A program made the translations under genes and the position numbers. This document shows positions 6,675-13,698 of a stretch of 15,834 bases of DNA, piece by piece. Within the stretch, counting starts at the first letter, position 1; each line of letters starts with the position of its first letter. The notes beneath the pieces were generated by a model that saw only the letters and a program-made list of their open reading frames with translations, made no database searches and had not been told where the DNA came from. The DNA comes from JBEAOO01 sp041164825 (lineage in GTDB: Bacteria; Pseudomonadota; Gammaproteobacteria; Burkholderiales; Burkholderiaceae_C), in NCBI GenBank assembly GCA_041164825.1, contig JBEAOO010000279.1, positions 1 to 15,834 on the forward strand, in the 5' to 3' direction.

Positions 6675-6705
6675 GCGTCCGCAGTGGGGCCGCAGCGCGT
6701 GGCGC

Positions 6706-7254
6706 TCAGCTCAAGGCTGGCGCTGCATCGGCGGCATCCACCGGCACCTGCAAGCCCAGTTTCAGCACGTCGATCGTCACCTGCGTGTTGATGCGGCGGA
6801 TGGTGGGGATGTCGCTCATCAAACGCGCGCACAGGGCGTCGTACTCGGCCATGTCACGGGCCATCACGATGGCCACCAAATCCACCTGGCCGGTCACGTA
6901 ATACACCTGCTGGACGGCAGGCTCGCGCGCGGCCCAATCGCGAAATGTGGCCAGCGCGGGGTAGTTGTCGCGCTCGATCTCCAACCCCACCACCAAGGTC
7001 AGGCTGCGGCCCACGGCCTGGCGGTCCAGCACGGCCACTTCCGCGCGGATCACACCTTGCGCACGCAGGCGTTTGAGCCGCCGCTGCACCGCCGAGGCCG
7101 AGAGGCCAATCTGGCTGGCGATGGCCTCGGCCTTGAGTTGGCAGTCGTGTTGCACGCGGTCGAGAATCTGGCGGTCGAACAGGTCGAGTGCGAGCGGGGC
7201 GGTGGTGGTGGTGGTGGTGGTGGTGGGTGTTGGTGATGTTGAGGGCGCGGCCAT
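6706..7254 (-). CDS. Lrp/AsnC-family transcriptional regulator
   Basis: This 182-aa feast/famine regulator has an N-terminal winged helix (LDLFDRQILDRV at 23-34, recognition region QIGLSASAVQRRLKRL at 48-63) and a C-terminal RAM effector domain with the usual VYYVTGQVDLVAIV strand. Members bind amino acids and typically control adjacent amino-acid genes. It is divergent from a Cys/Met PLP enzyme, the likely target. The arrangement is similar to mdeR and mdeA of Pseudomonas, where an Lrp-type regulator controls methionine gamma-lyase. The N-terminus is odd: eight Thr residues (11-18) are encoded by eight ACC codons, with Ser/Thr/Pro around them. The ATG at 7254 has no Shine-Dalgarno sequence, but TAAACT lies 6 nt upstream. 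A later start would truncate only the disordered tail. Confidence 0.93.
   Translation of the reverse strand: MAAPSTSPTPTTTTTTTTAPLALDLFDRQILDRVQHDCQLKAEAIASQIGLSASAVQRRLKRLRAQGVIRAEVAVLDRQAVGRSLTLVVGLEIERDNYPALATFRDWAAREPAVQQVYYVTGQVDLVAIVMARDMAEYDALCARLMSDIPTIRRINTQVTIDVLKLGLQVPVDAADAAPALS
7201..7224. repeat. Trinucleotide microsatellite (GGT)8 / (ACC)8
   Basis: Eight perfect GGT units on the plus strand encode poly-Thr in the Lrp-type regulator on the minus strand. Slippage would change the number of Thr residues without shifting the frame. Confidence 0.97.
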
Positions 7255-7389
7255 GCGCAGAGTTTAGGATCTGGCCGCGCTGCGTTTGCGGCTTCTCCGC
7301 GTGGAGGGGGCGTGCTTTGCAGCCCGGCCGCATTCCGTTTCGCCACACTGCGGTGGATGCCCGTTGCGTTTTTCCATCCCACCGCACCC
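7255..7389. promoter_or_regulatory. Divergent control region between the lrp-type and PLP genes
   Basis: This 135-bp spacer should hold both promoters and the Lrp site. On the minus strand TAAACT (7261-7266) is a candidate -10 for the regulator. An inverted repeat, GCCGC (7274-7278) with GCGGC (7288-7292), is a weak operator candidate. I find no convincing plus-strand promoter. Confidence 0.45.
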
Positions 7390-8616
7390 ATGCTGCCCGG
7401 CACTGTCGCCACCGCGCCCACCGCCTCCAGCACCCAGGCCCTGCATGCCGGCTTGCAGATCGACCCTGCCACCGGCGCCATTGCGCCCGGCATCAGCATG
7501 TCGATCAACAACGTGTTTGTACCTGGCGAGGCCGCGTTCTCGGCCGATGGGGTGGACGACCTCGCGCAATTGCCCTACCTCTATGCGCGCTGGGGCAACC
7601 CCACGGTGCGGCAGTTGGAGCTGCGGCTGGCCGCGCTCGAAGGGGCTGAGGACACCTTGGCCACCGCCACCGGCGTGGCGGCCGTGGCGGCCGTGTTTTT
7701 CACGCTGCTGAAGGCGGGTGATCACCTGATCGTCAGCGACGTTTGTTATGCCGGCGCCAACGAGTTGGCGCGCAAGGTGCTGCCGGATTTTGGTGTCGAG
7801 GTCACGGCGGTCAATCTCTCTGACCTCGATGCCCTGCGCGCCGCGCTGCGCCCCAACACGCGCCTCGTCCATGCCGAGACGCCGTGCAACCCGTTGCTGC
7901 GTCTGACCGACTTGGCCGCGGTGGCCCAGATCGCGCATGCGAAGGGCGCCTTGCTGAGCGTTGACAGCACCTTGGCCACGCCCGTGCTCACCCGCCCTTT
8001 GGCGTTTGGCGCCGATCTGGTGGTGCACTCGCTCTCCAAGTTCATCAACGGCCACGGCGATGCTTTGGGTGGCTCTGTGGCCGGCCGGCGCGAGTTGATT
8101 GCCAAGTTGCGGGCGCGGGCCGGGGTGTACCTGGGCGCCACGCTCAGCGCGCACAGCGCGTGGTTGATCCAGCGTGGCCTCGACACCCTGGGTGTGCGCC
8201 TGCAGCAGTCCAGCCAGACGGCGCTGCAACTGGCTCACTGGCTGAGCCAGCACCCGGCGGTGAAGGATGTGATCTACCCCGGTCTGCCCAGCCACCCGCA
8301 ACACGCGCTGGCGCAGCGGCAGATGACCAGCGGTGGCGCCATGCTCACCTTCCAAGTGCGCGGCGATGCGCCCGCCATGGCACGCCAGATGGCGCGGCGC
8401 TTGCGCCACATCCACTGCGCCTTCTCGCTCGGCCACCAGCGCAGCCTGATCGTGCTGCTGGGCACCGACGACATGATGCGCAGCACCTATGCGCTGCACG
8501 GCGAGGCCCTGGCCGACTACCAGCGCTATGCCGGTGAGGGCGTGTTTCGCCTCAGTGTGGGCTTGGAGTGCGCTGACGACTTGATCACCGACCTGGCCGC
8601 GGCGCTGGCCCCCTGA
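7390..8616 (+). CDS. Cys/Met-metabolism PLP-dependent enzyme
   Basis: This fold-type I enzyme belongs to the cystathionine gamma-synthase / gamma-lyase / methionine gamma-lyase family and is 408 aa from the chosen ATG. Landmarks are YARWGNPT (65-72), DVCYAGAN with the PLP-stacking Tyr120, ETPCNPLL (163-170), the PLP-binding VDSTLATP (Asp192), and the Schiff-base Lys217 in SLSKFINGHGDALGG. The family is certain; the exact reaction is not. The divergent Lrp-type regulator and downstream homocysteine methyltransferase favour methionine, homocysteine or cystathionine as substrate. The start is uncertain: in-frame ATGs lie at 7312, 7357 and 7390, none with a Shine-Dalgarno sequence. I chose 7390 because homology-like sequence begins soon after. 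No terminator is visible in the 93-bp gap to the binding-protein gene. Confidence 0.9.
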   Translation: MLPGTVATAPTASSTQALHAGLQIDPATGAIAPGISMSINNVFVPGEAAFSADGVDDLAQLPYLYARWGNPTVRQLELRLAALEGAEDTLATATGVAAVAAVFFTLLKAGDHLIVSDVCYAGANELARKVLPDFGVEVTAVNLSDLDALRAALRPNTRLVHAETPCNPLLRLTDLAAVAQIAHAKGALLSVDSTLATPVLTRPLAFGADLVVHSLSKFINGHGDALGGSVAGRRELIAKLRARAGVYLGATLSAHSAWLIQRGLDTLGVRLQQSSQTALQLAHWLSQHPAVKDVIYPGLPSHPQHALAQRQMTSGGAMLTFQVRGDAPAMARQMARRLRHIHCAFSLGHQRSLIVLLGTDDMMRSTYALHGEALADYQRYAGEGVFRLSVGLECADDLITDLAAALAP

Positions 8617-8709
8617 CTGACTGCCCGCCCGCCTCGTGCTGGTGCTGGTGCCTAATTTCATGTTGCCCGATCCCATTCTTTTGCCCCAGTTTTCTCCAAG
8701 AGCCTCACC

Positions 8710-9579
8710 ATGACCTTCTCGATCTCCCGCCTCAGCCGCCGTGTTGTCCTTCGCCATGGCAGCTTGCTGGCCGCTGCCGCCTTGCTCGCCGCGTGTGGCA
8801 AACCCGCCGACACCGCTGCGACCGCAGCCTCCGCTTCGTCCGCGGCAGTTTCGGCCCCCGCCAAGGTCTACGCTGTGGGCACCGACGCGGTCTACGCGCC
8901 GTTTGAATCACAAAACGAGAAGGGCGAGATCGTCGGCTTCGACATCGACGTGCTCCAAGCCGTGGCCGACCAGGCCGGCCTGACGCTGAAGTTTGTGAAC
9001 ACCCCGTGGGAGGGCATGTTCAACACCCTCAGCCAGGGCGACCGCGACATCTTGGTGTCGGCCATCACCATCACCGACGAGCGCAAACAGACCATGGACT
9101 TCAGCGCGCCGTACTTCAACGCCACGCAGCTGATCGCCGTGCCCTCGGCCTCCAAGATCATCCGTTTTGACGAGTTGAAGAACCTGCGCGTGGCCGTGCA
9201 AACCGGTACCACCGGCGACGAAGCGGCCTCCAAGCTGATGGGCAAGACCAACAGCAAGCTGCGACGCTTTGAGAACACGCCGCTGGCGTTGAAAGAGCTG
9301 GAGAGCGGCGGTGTGGACGCGGTGGTGGCCGACAACGGCGTGATCGCGCACTACGTGGCCAACAACGGCAGCCAGGGCTTCAAGGCCATCAGCGATGCCA
9401 GTTTTGTGCCCGAGCAATATGGCTTCGTGGTGAAAAAGGGCGACACCGCACTGGCCGCGCGACTCAACCAAGGCTTGGCGGCCATCCGCGTCGATGGCAC
9501 GTATGAGCGCATCCACGCCCAGTACTTCGGCGCCGCCTCCGCTGCCGCCGTTGCCGCGGCCTCTGCGGCATCGAAGTGA
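8710..9579 (+). CDS. Amino-acid ABC transporter substrate-binding lipoprotein
   Basis: The 289-aa product is a family-3 periplasmic solute-binding protein. It has a lipoprotein signal with lipobox LAAC (Cys29), preceded by Arg-Arg at 10-11, and then an Ala/Ser/Thr linker to about residue 50. Family motifs are GFDIDVLQAVADQAG, ITITDERKQTMDFSAPYF and the late VDAVVADNGVIAHYV. These proteins capture polar or charged amino acids for an ABC importer. No permease or ATPase gene is nearby, so it must share one encoded elsewhere. The stop overlaps the start region of the homocysteine methyltransferase gene, which hints at methionine, S-methylmethionine or another sulfur amino acid as ligand. The C-terminus has an unusual Ala/Ser-rich tail. 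Confidence 0.92.
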   Translation: MTFSISRLSRRVVLRHGSLLAAAALLAACGKPADTAATAASASSAAVSAPAKVYAVGTDAVYAPFESQNEKGEIVGFDIDVLQAVADQAGLTLKFVNTPWEGMFNTLSQGDRDILVSAITITDERKQTMDFSAPYFNATQLIAVPSASKIIRFDELKNLRVAVQTGTTGDEAASKLMGKTNSKLRRFENTPLALKELESGGVDAVVADNGVIAHYVANNGSQGFKAISDASFVPEQYGFVVKKGDTALAARLNQGLAAIRVDGTYERIHAQYFGAASAAAVAAASAASK

Positions 9580-9584
9580 GCGTC

Positions 9585-10574
9585 ATGGCCGAGTCCTCCG
9601 TCGTCCCCTTTGGCCTGCAGGGTCTGAGCCAGTGGCTGCAACAGCGTCGGCACCTGATTTTGGATGGCGCGCTCGCCACCGAGCTGCAGCGCCGCGGCGC
9701 CGATTTGAACGATCCGCTCTGGTCGGCCAAGCTGCTGCTGGCGCAGCCCGAGCTGATCCGCGCGGTCCACCTCGACTACTTTCGCGCCGGGGCCGATGTG
9801 GCCACCACGGCCAGCTACCAGGCCACGTTTGAAGGCTTTGCGCAGCGCGGCTTGGGCGCCGATGAAGCGGCCCGCTTGATGCGCCTGTCGGTGCAGTTGG
9901 CGTTGGAGGCGCGCGATGCGTTTTGGGCCGATGCCGTGGGCCAGTTCGCGCATGTCGGCCGAGCGCGGCCGCTGGTGGCGGCGTCGGTCGGGCCCTATGG
10001 CGCCATGTTGGCCGACGGCTCGGAGTACCGCGGGCACTACGCCATCGACGAAGACGCACTGATGGCCTTCCACCGTCCGCGCTTGGCGGTGCTGGCCCAA
10101 GCCGGGGCCGACCTGCTGGCGGTGGAAACCATTCCGTGCCTGGCTGAAGCCCGCGCCGTGGCGCGGCTGCTGCGCCAGGAGTGGCCCGCCACACCCGCCT
10201 GGATCAGCTTCAGCTGTGCCGACGGCGTGCACAACAGCCAGGGCGAGTTGCTGGCCGACTGCGTGGCGGCCCTGGAGGGCTATGCGCAAATCGTCGCCAT
10301 CGGCATCAACTGCACCGCGCCGCAGCACATTGCCTCGCTGGTGGCGCGCGCTCGCGCCCGCACCGCCAAGCCCATCGTGGTCTACCCCAACGCGGGCGAG
10401 ACCTACGACGCCGTCAGCAAACAATGGGTGCCTGCCGGCCACGCCGCGCACACGCCCTTTGCCGAACAGGCCCTGCGCTGGGCCGATGCCGGTGCCTGCC
10501 TGATCGGCGGCTGCTGCCGCACCACGCCGACCGACATCGCGGCGCTGTTTGCGCGCTGGTCGGCCGCGGGCTGA
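9585..10574 (+). CDS. mmuM: Homocysteine S-methyltransferase
   Basis: This cytoplasmic zinc enzyme makes methionine from homocysteine, with S-methylmethionine (or S-adenosylmethionine) as methyl donor. The sequence follows E. coli MmuM closely: LDGALATELQRRG, LWSAKLL, VHLDYFRAGAD, TASYQAT, ASVGPYGAMLADGSEYRG and FHRPR. The zinc ligands are Cys243 in GINC and Cys310/Cys311 in GGCCRTT. The length of 329 aa is normal. The alternative GTG at 9576 forms a GTGA overlap with the stop of the binding-protein gene and adds three residues; either start implies translational coupling. No S-methylmethionine permease (mmuP) is present, so the upstream binding protein is a candidate substitute. Confidence 0.95.
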   Translation: MAESSVVPFGLQGLSQWLQQRRHLILDGALATELQRRGADLNDPLWSAKLLLAQPELIRAVHLDYFRAGADVATTASYQATFEGFAQRGLGADEAARLMRLSVQLALEARDAFWADAVGQFAHVGRARPLVAASVGPYGAMLADGSEYRGHYAIDEDALMAFHRPRLAVLAQAGADLLAVETIPCLAEARAVARLLRQEWPATPAWISFSCADGVHNSQGELLADCVAALEGYAQIVAIGINCTAPQHIASLVARARARTAKPIVVYPNAGETYDAVSKQWVPAGHAAHTPFAEQALRWADAGACLIGGCCRTTPTDIAALFARWSAAG

Positions 10575-10681
10575 GCGCCACGTCAATGGGGTTGTTGCGG
10601 CCGATGCGGCGAGACATGCCGACTGCCGGTGTGTGCGCCATGACACGGAGAGTGGCTGCGCCGCAGGCTACAGTCGATGAC

Positions 10682-11323
10682 ATGGCTCACCCCGCGCTCT
10701 CGATCCATCGCCGTCGGCTTCTGGCCGCAGCCAGTGCTTCTCTGCTGTGCATTGGCCGTGCGGCGGCTGAGGCCGAAGCCGTGGTGTCGGCCCCTCCGGC
10801 GGTGCCTGACGAGGCCGTGACGGTGTCGCGACTGGGCAGCACCTTCACGGTGGATGCGGTGATGCAAGTGGCTGTTCCGCCCGCGTTGGCGTATGCGGTA
10901 CTGGTTGATTTTGAGCACATGACCCGTTACGTGCCCAACCTTTTGCAGAGCCAGGTGCTGCAGCGCAGTGCCGACGGCCTGACGGTGCGCCAACGGGGCA
11001 GCGTGCAGTGGGGGCTGTTCACGCTGAAGCTCGACTCGACCCGCGAGCTGCACCTGAATCCGCCCAACGAAATTCGCGGCCAGGCCATCAGCGGCAGCTT
11101 CAAACGCATGGCGTCGCAGACCCAGCTGGCGCCCCAAGCGGGTGGCGGCACGCAAATCCGTTATCACGCTGAAGGCGAGCCCGGCGACTGGTTCCCGCCC
11201 TTCATCGGCCCGGCCGTGGTGCGCCGCCAAACGGCCACCCAGTTCAGCGCCATGGTGGCCGAGATGCTGCGCCGCCAGGCCAGTGAAGGCACGGCGAAAG
11301 CCGTCACGCCACCGTCGCCCTGA
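10682..11323 (+). CDS. Exported SRPBCC/START-like (polyketide cyclase-type) protein
   Basis: The 213-aa protein starts with an export signal (RRRLLAAASASLLCIG, residues 10-25) whose three arginines may indicate Tat export. The body has the helix-grip pattern of the SRPBCC/COQ10-type cyclase family: VDAVMQVAVPPALAYAVLVD, then FEHMTRYVPNLLQSQVL, and a C-terminal helix. Such proteins have a cavity for hydrophobic ligands, but the ligand here is unknown. The ATG at 10682 has no Shine-Dalgarno sequence; TACAGT lies 7 nt upstream (10669-10674), so transcription could start at the ATG. An in-frame ATG at 10640 is possible but would bury the signal peptide behind extra residues. The gene lies 107 nt after mmuM and is not obviously part of that operon. 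Confidence 0.8.
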   Translation: MAHPALSIHRRRLLAAASASLLCIGRAAAEAEAVVSAPPAVPDEAVTVSRLGSTFTVDAVMQVAVPPALAYAVLVDFEHMTRYVPNLLQSQVLQRSADGLTVRQRGSVQWGLFTLKLDSTRELHLNPPNEIRGQAISGSFKRMASQTQLAPQAGGGTQIRYHAEGEPGDWFPPFIGPAVVRRQTATQFSAMVAEMLRRQASEGTAKAVTPPSP

Positions 11324-11341
11324 ACGCGCGCGCTTCGCTGA

Positions 11342-11381
11342 AAACAGTTCGGCCGCCCACCCCTGGTGGGCGGCGGCCGAA
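11342..11381 (-). terminator. Terminator hairpin shared by convergent genes
   Basis: A long hairpin pairs TTCGGCC+GCCCACC (11348-11361) with GGTGGGC+GGCCGAA (11365-11381), with a GGC bulge at 11372-11374. On the minus strand it runs into CTGTTTT, so it fits as a terminator for the HiPIP gene. On the plus strand it lacks a T-tract but may still end or protect the SRPBCC transcript. Confidence 0.65.
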
Positions 11382-11447
11382 TCGATGCTGCTGGGCACGA
11401 TGCCCGGCTGCGCGGCAGCGCAATGCGGCCGCCCAACAACGAGAGCT

Positions 11448-11765
11448 TTAGGCCTTCTTGGCGTAAGCGCTGCACCAGCCCTTGCTGGCCACAGGCTTGC
11501 CGGCGAACAAGGGGCACACGCCGGTGGCGTCGGTGGCTTTGCCCTGGAACAGGGCGCAGTTGCCACAGGCTTGGCCGGCGGCGTATTTCGGGAACTTCTT
11601 CTTGTCGGCCTTGGTGGCGTCTGCCACATAACCCAAGGCCACGGCCTGCGGGTCTTTTTCGTCCAGCGGCTTGGCGGCTTGGGCTTGGGCCACGGTGCCC
11701 GCCAGCGCGCCAGTGGCGGCCACGGTCATCAGGAACACACGGCGGGTGGTGGGGGTCTTGTGCAT
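11448..11765 (-). CDS. High-potential iron-sulfur protein (HiPIP)
   Basis: This is a small periplasmic electron carrier with a [4Fe-4S] cluster, 105 aa before export. The twin-arginine signal TTRRVFLMTVAATGALAG (6-23) fits Tat export of a folded cofactor protein, with cleavage probably near AQA (28-30). The four cluster ligands are Cys67, Cys70, Cys84 and Cys98, in the pattern CxxC-x13-C-x13-C, with the conserved aromatic Tyr46 in ALGYVADATK. The start at 11765 has AGGAG 8 nt upstream; a longer frame to 11819 would bury the signal peptide. HiPIPs typically feed electrons to photosynthetic or respiratory partners. No such partner gene is in the window. Confidence 0.95.
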   Translation of the reverse strand: MHKTPTTRRVFLMTVAATGALAGTVAQAQAAKPLDEKDPQAVALGYVADATKADKKKFPKYAAGQACGNCALFQGKATDATGVCPLFAGKPVASKGWCSAYAKKA

Positions 11766-11816
11766 GGGGAGAACTCCTGGGAGAAAACGCCGGGCCACGG
11801 GGGCAAAAACGAAGGT

Positions 11817-11841
11817 CACTGAAGGCCCGGTGGCTTCAGTG
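11817..11841. promoter_or_regulatory. Palindrome upstream of the HiPIP gene
   Basis: CACTGAAG (11817-11824) and CTTCAGTG (11834-11841) form a perfect 8-bp inverted repeat with a 9-nt spacer, about 50 bp upstream of the HiPIP start. It could be an operator for a dimeric regulator or a leader hairpin. There is no T-tract, so a terminator is unlikely. Confidence 0.4.
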
Positions 11842-12061
11842 GTCGCCAGATGCGGTGGCTGAGGGCGCAGGCGCCTTCAGACCAAGCCAGTTTGCCTTCG
11901 ATCAAGTGCGGGCGACATGCGCTGCGACAAATCCGATCCATTTTTTCCGTGGCAAGGGACTGGCTCGGCGCGACCTTGTGCCCGACGCCAGCAACGGGCG
12001 CCGCTGGGGCACTGCAGTCGGTGTGTTCACCATCTCGCGGGTTCATTCCGGGCAGACCGGG

Positions 12062-12088
12062 AAAAACGGCCCCACCGGGCGCCGGGGC
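12062..12088 (-). terminator. Intrinsic terminator of the PepSY gene
   Basis: On the minus strand, directly after the TGA stop, GCCCC (12088-12084) and GGGGC (12073-12069) form a stem around a 10-nt GC-rich loop. CGTTTTT follows (12068-12062). The compact form and T-tract support intrinsic termination, which separates this gene from the HiPIP gene. Confidence 0.7.
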
Positions 12089-13495
12089 TCAGGACAAGCG
12101 GGCCTTGAGCGCGGGCAGGCGCGAGATCAGCAGGCCATCGAGCAGCAGCACCACCAGCAGCGCGCCTCCGGCCAGTGGGAAGGCCAGGGCCGACAGCAGC
12201 ATCACCACCGCGCCGCCCTTCCAGAACGCGGCCTGCGCTGGCACGCTGGGCGCGCCCAAGCGGCCTGCGCTTTGCGGGCGACGGCGCCACCACATCCACA
12301 CGCCGCTCACGCACAGCAGCACGATGCCCAGGCAGAACGCCACATTGAGCAACGCACTCCACCAGCCCAGGTCACCTTGGTGCAAGGCGATGCCCACCGC
12401 CATGGCCTTGGCGAGTGGCGCGTAGTCGGCAAAAGTGGCTTGGCCGAGCACACGGCCGGTGTAGCGGTCGAGGTGCACGAAGCGGTCTTGTGTGGGGTCG
12501 CTCAGGTCGCCATGCATGCTGTCGGCCGAGATCGAGTAGACCCCGGTCGCATCCTGCGGCACGGCGATGTTGAACTGCCCGCGCAGGCCGATCTGGTGGG
12601 CAAAAGCAGCCACGCTGTCGAGGTTGACGGGGGTGCCGGCAGGGATGCCTGGCGCGCCTGCTGCCGAGCCCGAGAGTGGCAGCGGTGTTTGCTCCAAGCC
12701 CCAGGGTACCTCGTGCAGTCCGGGGGTGTTCAGCGCCGCATGCGTGGCATCGGACTTCGGCACGGCATCCCATTTTTCAGCGGGGAAGCTGCTCCAGGGC
12801 TGCACCACCTTGCCGCCCCAAATGCCCGTCCAGGCCATGCCGCTGAGCAGGAAGAGCAGCAGCACGGCGCTGGTCCAGAAGCCGATGCTGCTGTGCAGAC
12901 TTTTCCAGAACTTGCGACCCCCAGCGCGCAGATCGGGCGCCAGCACCTCGCCCCAGCGCGTGCTGCCGCGCGGCCAGAACAGGTACAGGCCGGTGATGAT
13001 CATCACGATGGCCAAACCCGCGGCCACCTCGATCAGCCGGTCGCCGAGGTCGCCAATCAACAGCGTGCCGTGGATCTTTTCGGCCCAGGCGTAGATGGTG
13101 TGCTCCTTGTCGACGGTGCGCAGCACATCGCCGGTGTAGGGGTTCACGGCCACCGACAGCGTGCTGCCTTGGTGCAGCAGTTCAAACTCGCTGGCCACGT
13201 CGGCGGCCCGGGGCGACATCCAGGCCTTGAGTTGAGCGCCTGGGTGGCTGCGCAGCGCAGCCTGCGCTTGGGCAGTGACAGCCAGGATCGGCGCCCGGGG
13301 TGTCACGTGCACCACATTGCCCAAGCGGCTCTGGAAGCCGGTGAAATACACCATCACCAGGCCGGTGAGGGCGAGCATCAGCAGGAACGGAATCACACAG
13401 AGGCCGGCATAGAAGTGCCAGCGCCAAGCGAGGGCGTAGAACCCGGAGGATCCGCCGGCTCGGGGGGCGGCGGAGGGTGTGGACGTGGATGTCAT
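12089..13495 (-). CDS. PepSY-associated membrane protein (PiuB-like)
   Basis: This 468-aa inner-membrane protein belongs to the PepSY-associated TM helix family, often called iron-uptake factor PiuB or sulfite-reductase-like flavoprotein membrane component. About five membrane helices are visible: 28-51, 153-174, 204-224, one in LLNVAFCLGIVLLCVSGVWM, and a C-terminal one. Periplasmic PepSY-type segments lie between them, including VNPYTGDVLRTVDKEHTIY (117-135) and a later HLDRYTGRVLGQ. Conserved His residues near the helices (WRWHFYAG, KIHGTLL, LHSSIGFW, ALHQGDLG) suggest haem or metal binding. Relatives often sit beside siderophore or copper TonB receptors, absent here. I chose the ATG at 13495; an earlier frame start at 13552 adds residues without homology-like features. 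Confidence 0.88.
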   Translation of the reverse strand: MTSTSTPSAAPRAGGSSGFYALAWRWHFYAGLCVIPFLLMLALTGLVMVYFTGFQSRLGNVVHVTPRAPILAVTAQAQAALRSHPGAQLKAWMSPRAADVASEFELLHQGSTLSVAVNPYTGDVLRTVDKEHTIYAWAEKIHGTLLIGDLGDRLIEVAAGLAIVMIITGLYLFWPRGSTRWGEVLAPDLRAGGRKFWKSLHSSIGFWTSAVLLLFLLSGMAWTGIWGGKVVQPWSSFPAEKWDAVPKSDATHAALNTPGLHEVPWGLEQTPLPLSGSAAGAPGIPAGTPVNLDSVAAFAHQIGLRGQFNIAVPQDATGVYSISADSMHGDLSDPTQDRFVHLDRYTGRVLGQATFADYAPLAKAMAVGIALHQGDLGWWSALLNVAFCLGIVLLCVSGVWMWWRRRPQSAGRLGAPSVPAQAAFWKGGAVVMLLSALAFPLAGGALLVVLLLDGLLISRLPALKARLS

Positions 13496-13698
13496 GGATT
13501 GAATCTCGGAAGAGGCTTGCGGCGCCAACCCGCCAGGCGGCCGCACCCGCACGCCCTGCGTCTGGCGCAGTGGACGGGACGCGGCGAGCGAGCCCCGGGC
13601 CGTGATGGCACGGTGCTAGGGGGCCGGCGGACGGCGTGAAACAAAGGGGATCTGCGGCGCGATGGGTGTGCGCCGCCGCGCGCCGAGGTGGCGCGGGC
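13496..13698. other. Spacer between the PepSY and DUF2946 genes
   Basis: This 203-bp gap contains no credible gene. On the minus strand, about 22 nt after the DUF2946 stop, GCGGCGC (13676-13670) pairs with GCGCCGC (13660-13654) around a 9-nt loop and is followed by a pyrimidine-rich CCCCTTTGTTT. This is a weak terminator candidate. A second inverted repeat, CGCCAG (13531-13536) with CTGGCG (13562-13567), lies upstream of the PepSY start. Confidence 0.4.

Larger units (their letters stand above)
11766..12088. other. Intergenic region upstream of HiPIP
   Basis: This 323-bp stretch has no credible gene; a minus-strand frame at 11816-12046 shows no recognisable domain or ribosome site. It holds the terminator of the PepSY gene (12062-12088), the palindrome at 11817-11841 and the HiPIP ribosome site. 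I cannot place a clear HiPIP promoter. Confidence 0.6.

Noticed and set aside
5978..6832. A Gly-rich frame on the minus strand that could look like a glycine-rich surface protein
   Set aside because: It is the antisense of the Ala/Pro/Lys tail of the ComEA-like gene, and the glycine richness simply mirrors Ala and Pro codons.
7188..7240. The GGT repeat as a CRISPR-like or structured repeat array
   Set aside because: It is a simple trinucleotide tract inside a coding region, with no spacers or longer repeat unit.
7264..8757. A 497-codon open frame on the minus strand
   Set aside because: It is antisense to the Cys/Met PLP enzyme, whose motifs are unmistakable. The antisense product has no recognisable domain and a skewed composition.
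9351..10646. A 431-codon open frame on the minus strand
   Set aside because: It lies antisense to mmuM and the end of the binding-protein gene. Its translation has no family motifs.
10181..10681. A long N-terminal extension of the SRPBCC protein
   Set aside because: This part of the frame overlaps mmuM in another frame, is Arg/His-rich, and would bury a clear export signal that begins at 10682.
11366..13639. A 757-codon open frame on the plus strand
   Set aside because: It is antisense to the PepSY and HiPIP genes and crosses their terminators. Its translation is low-complexity Arg/Gly/His/Gln-rich with no domain, as expected for an open antisense frame in GC-rich DNA.
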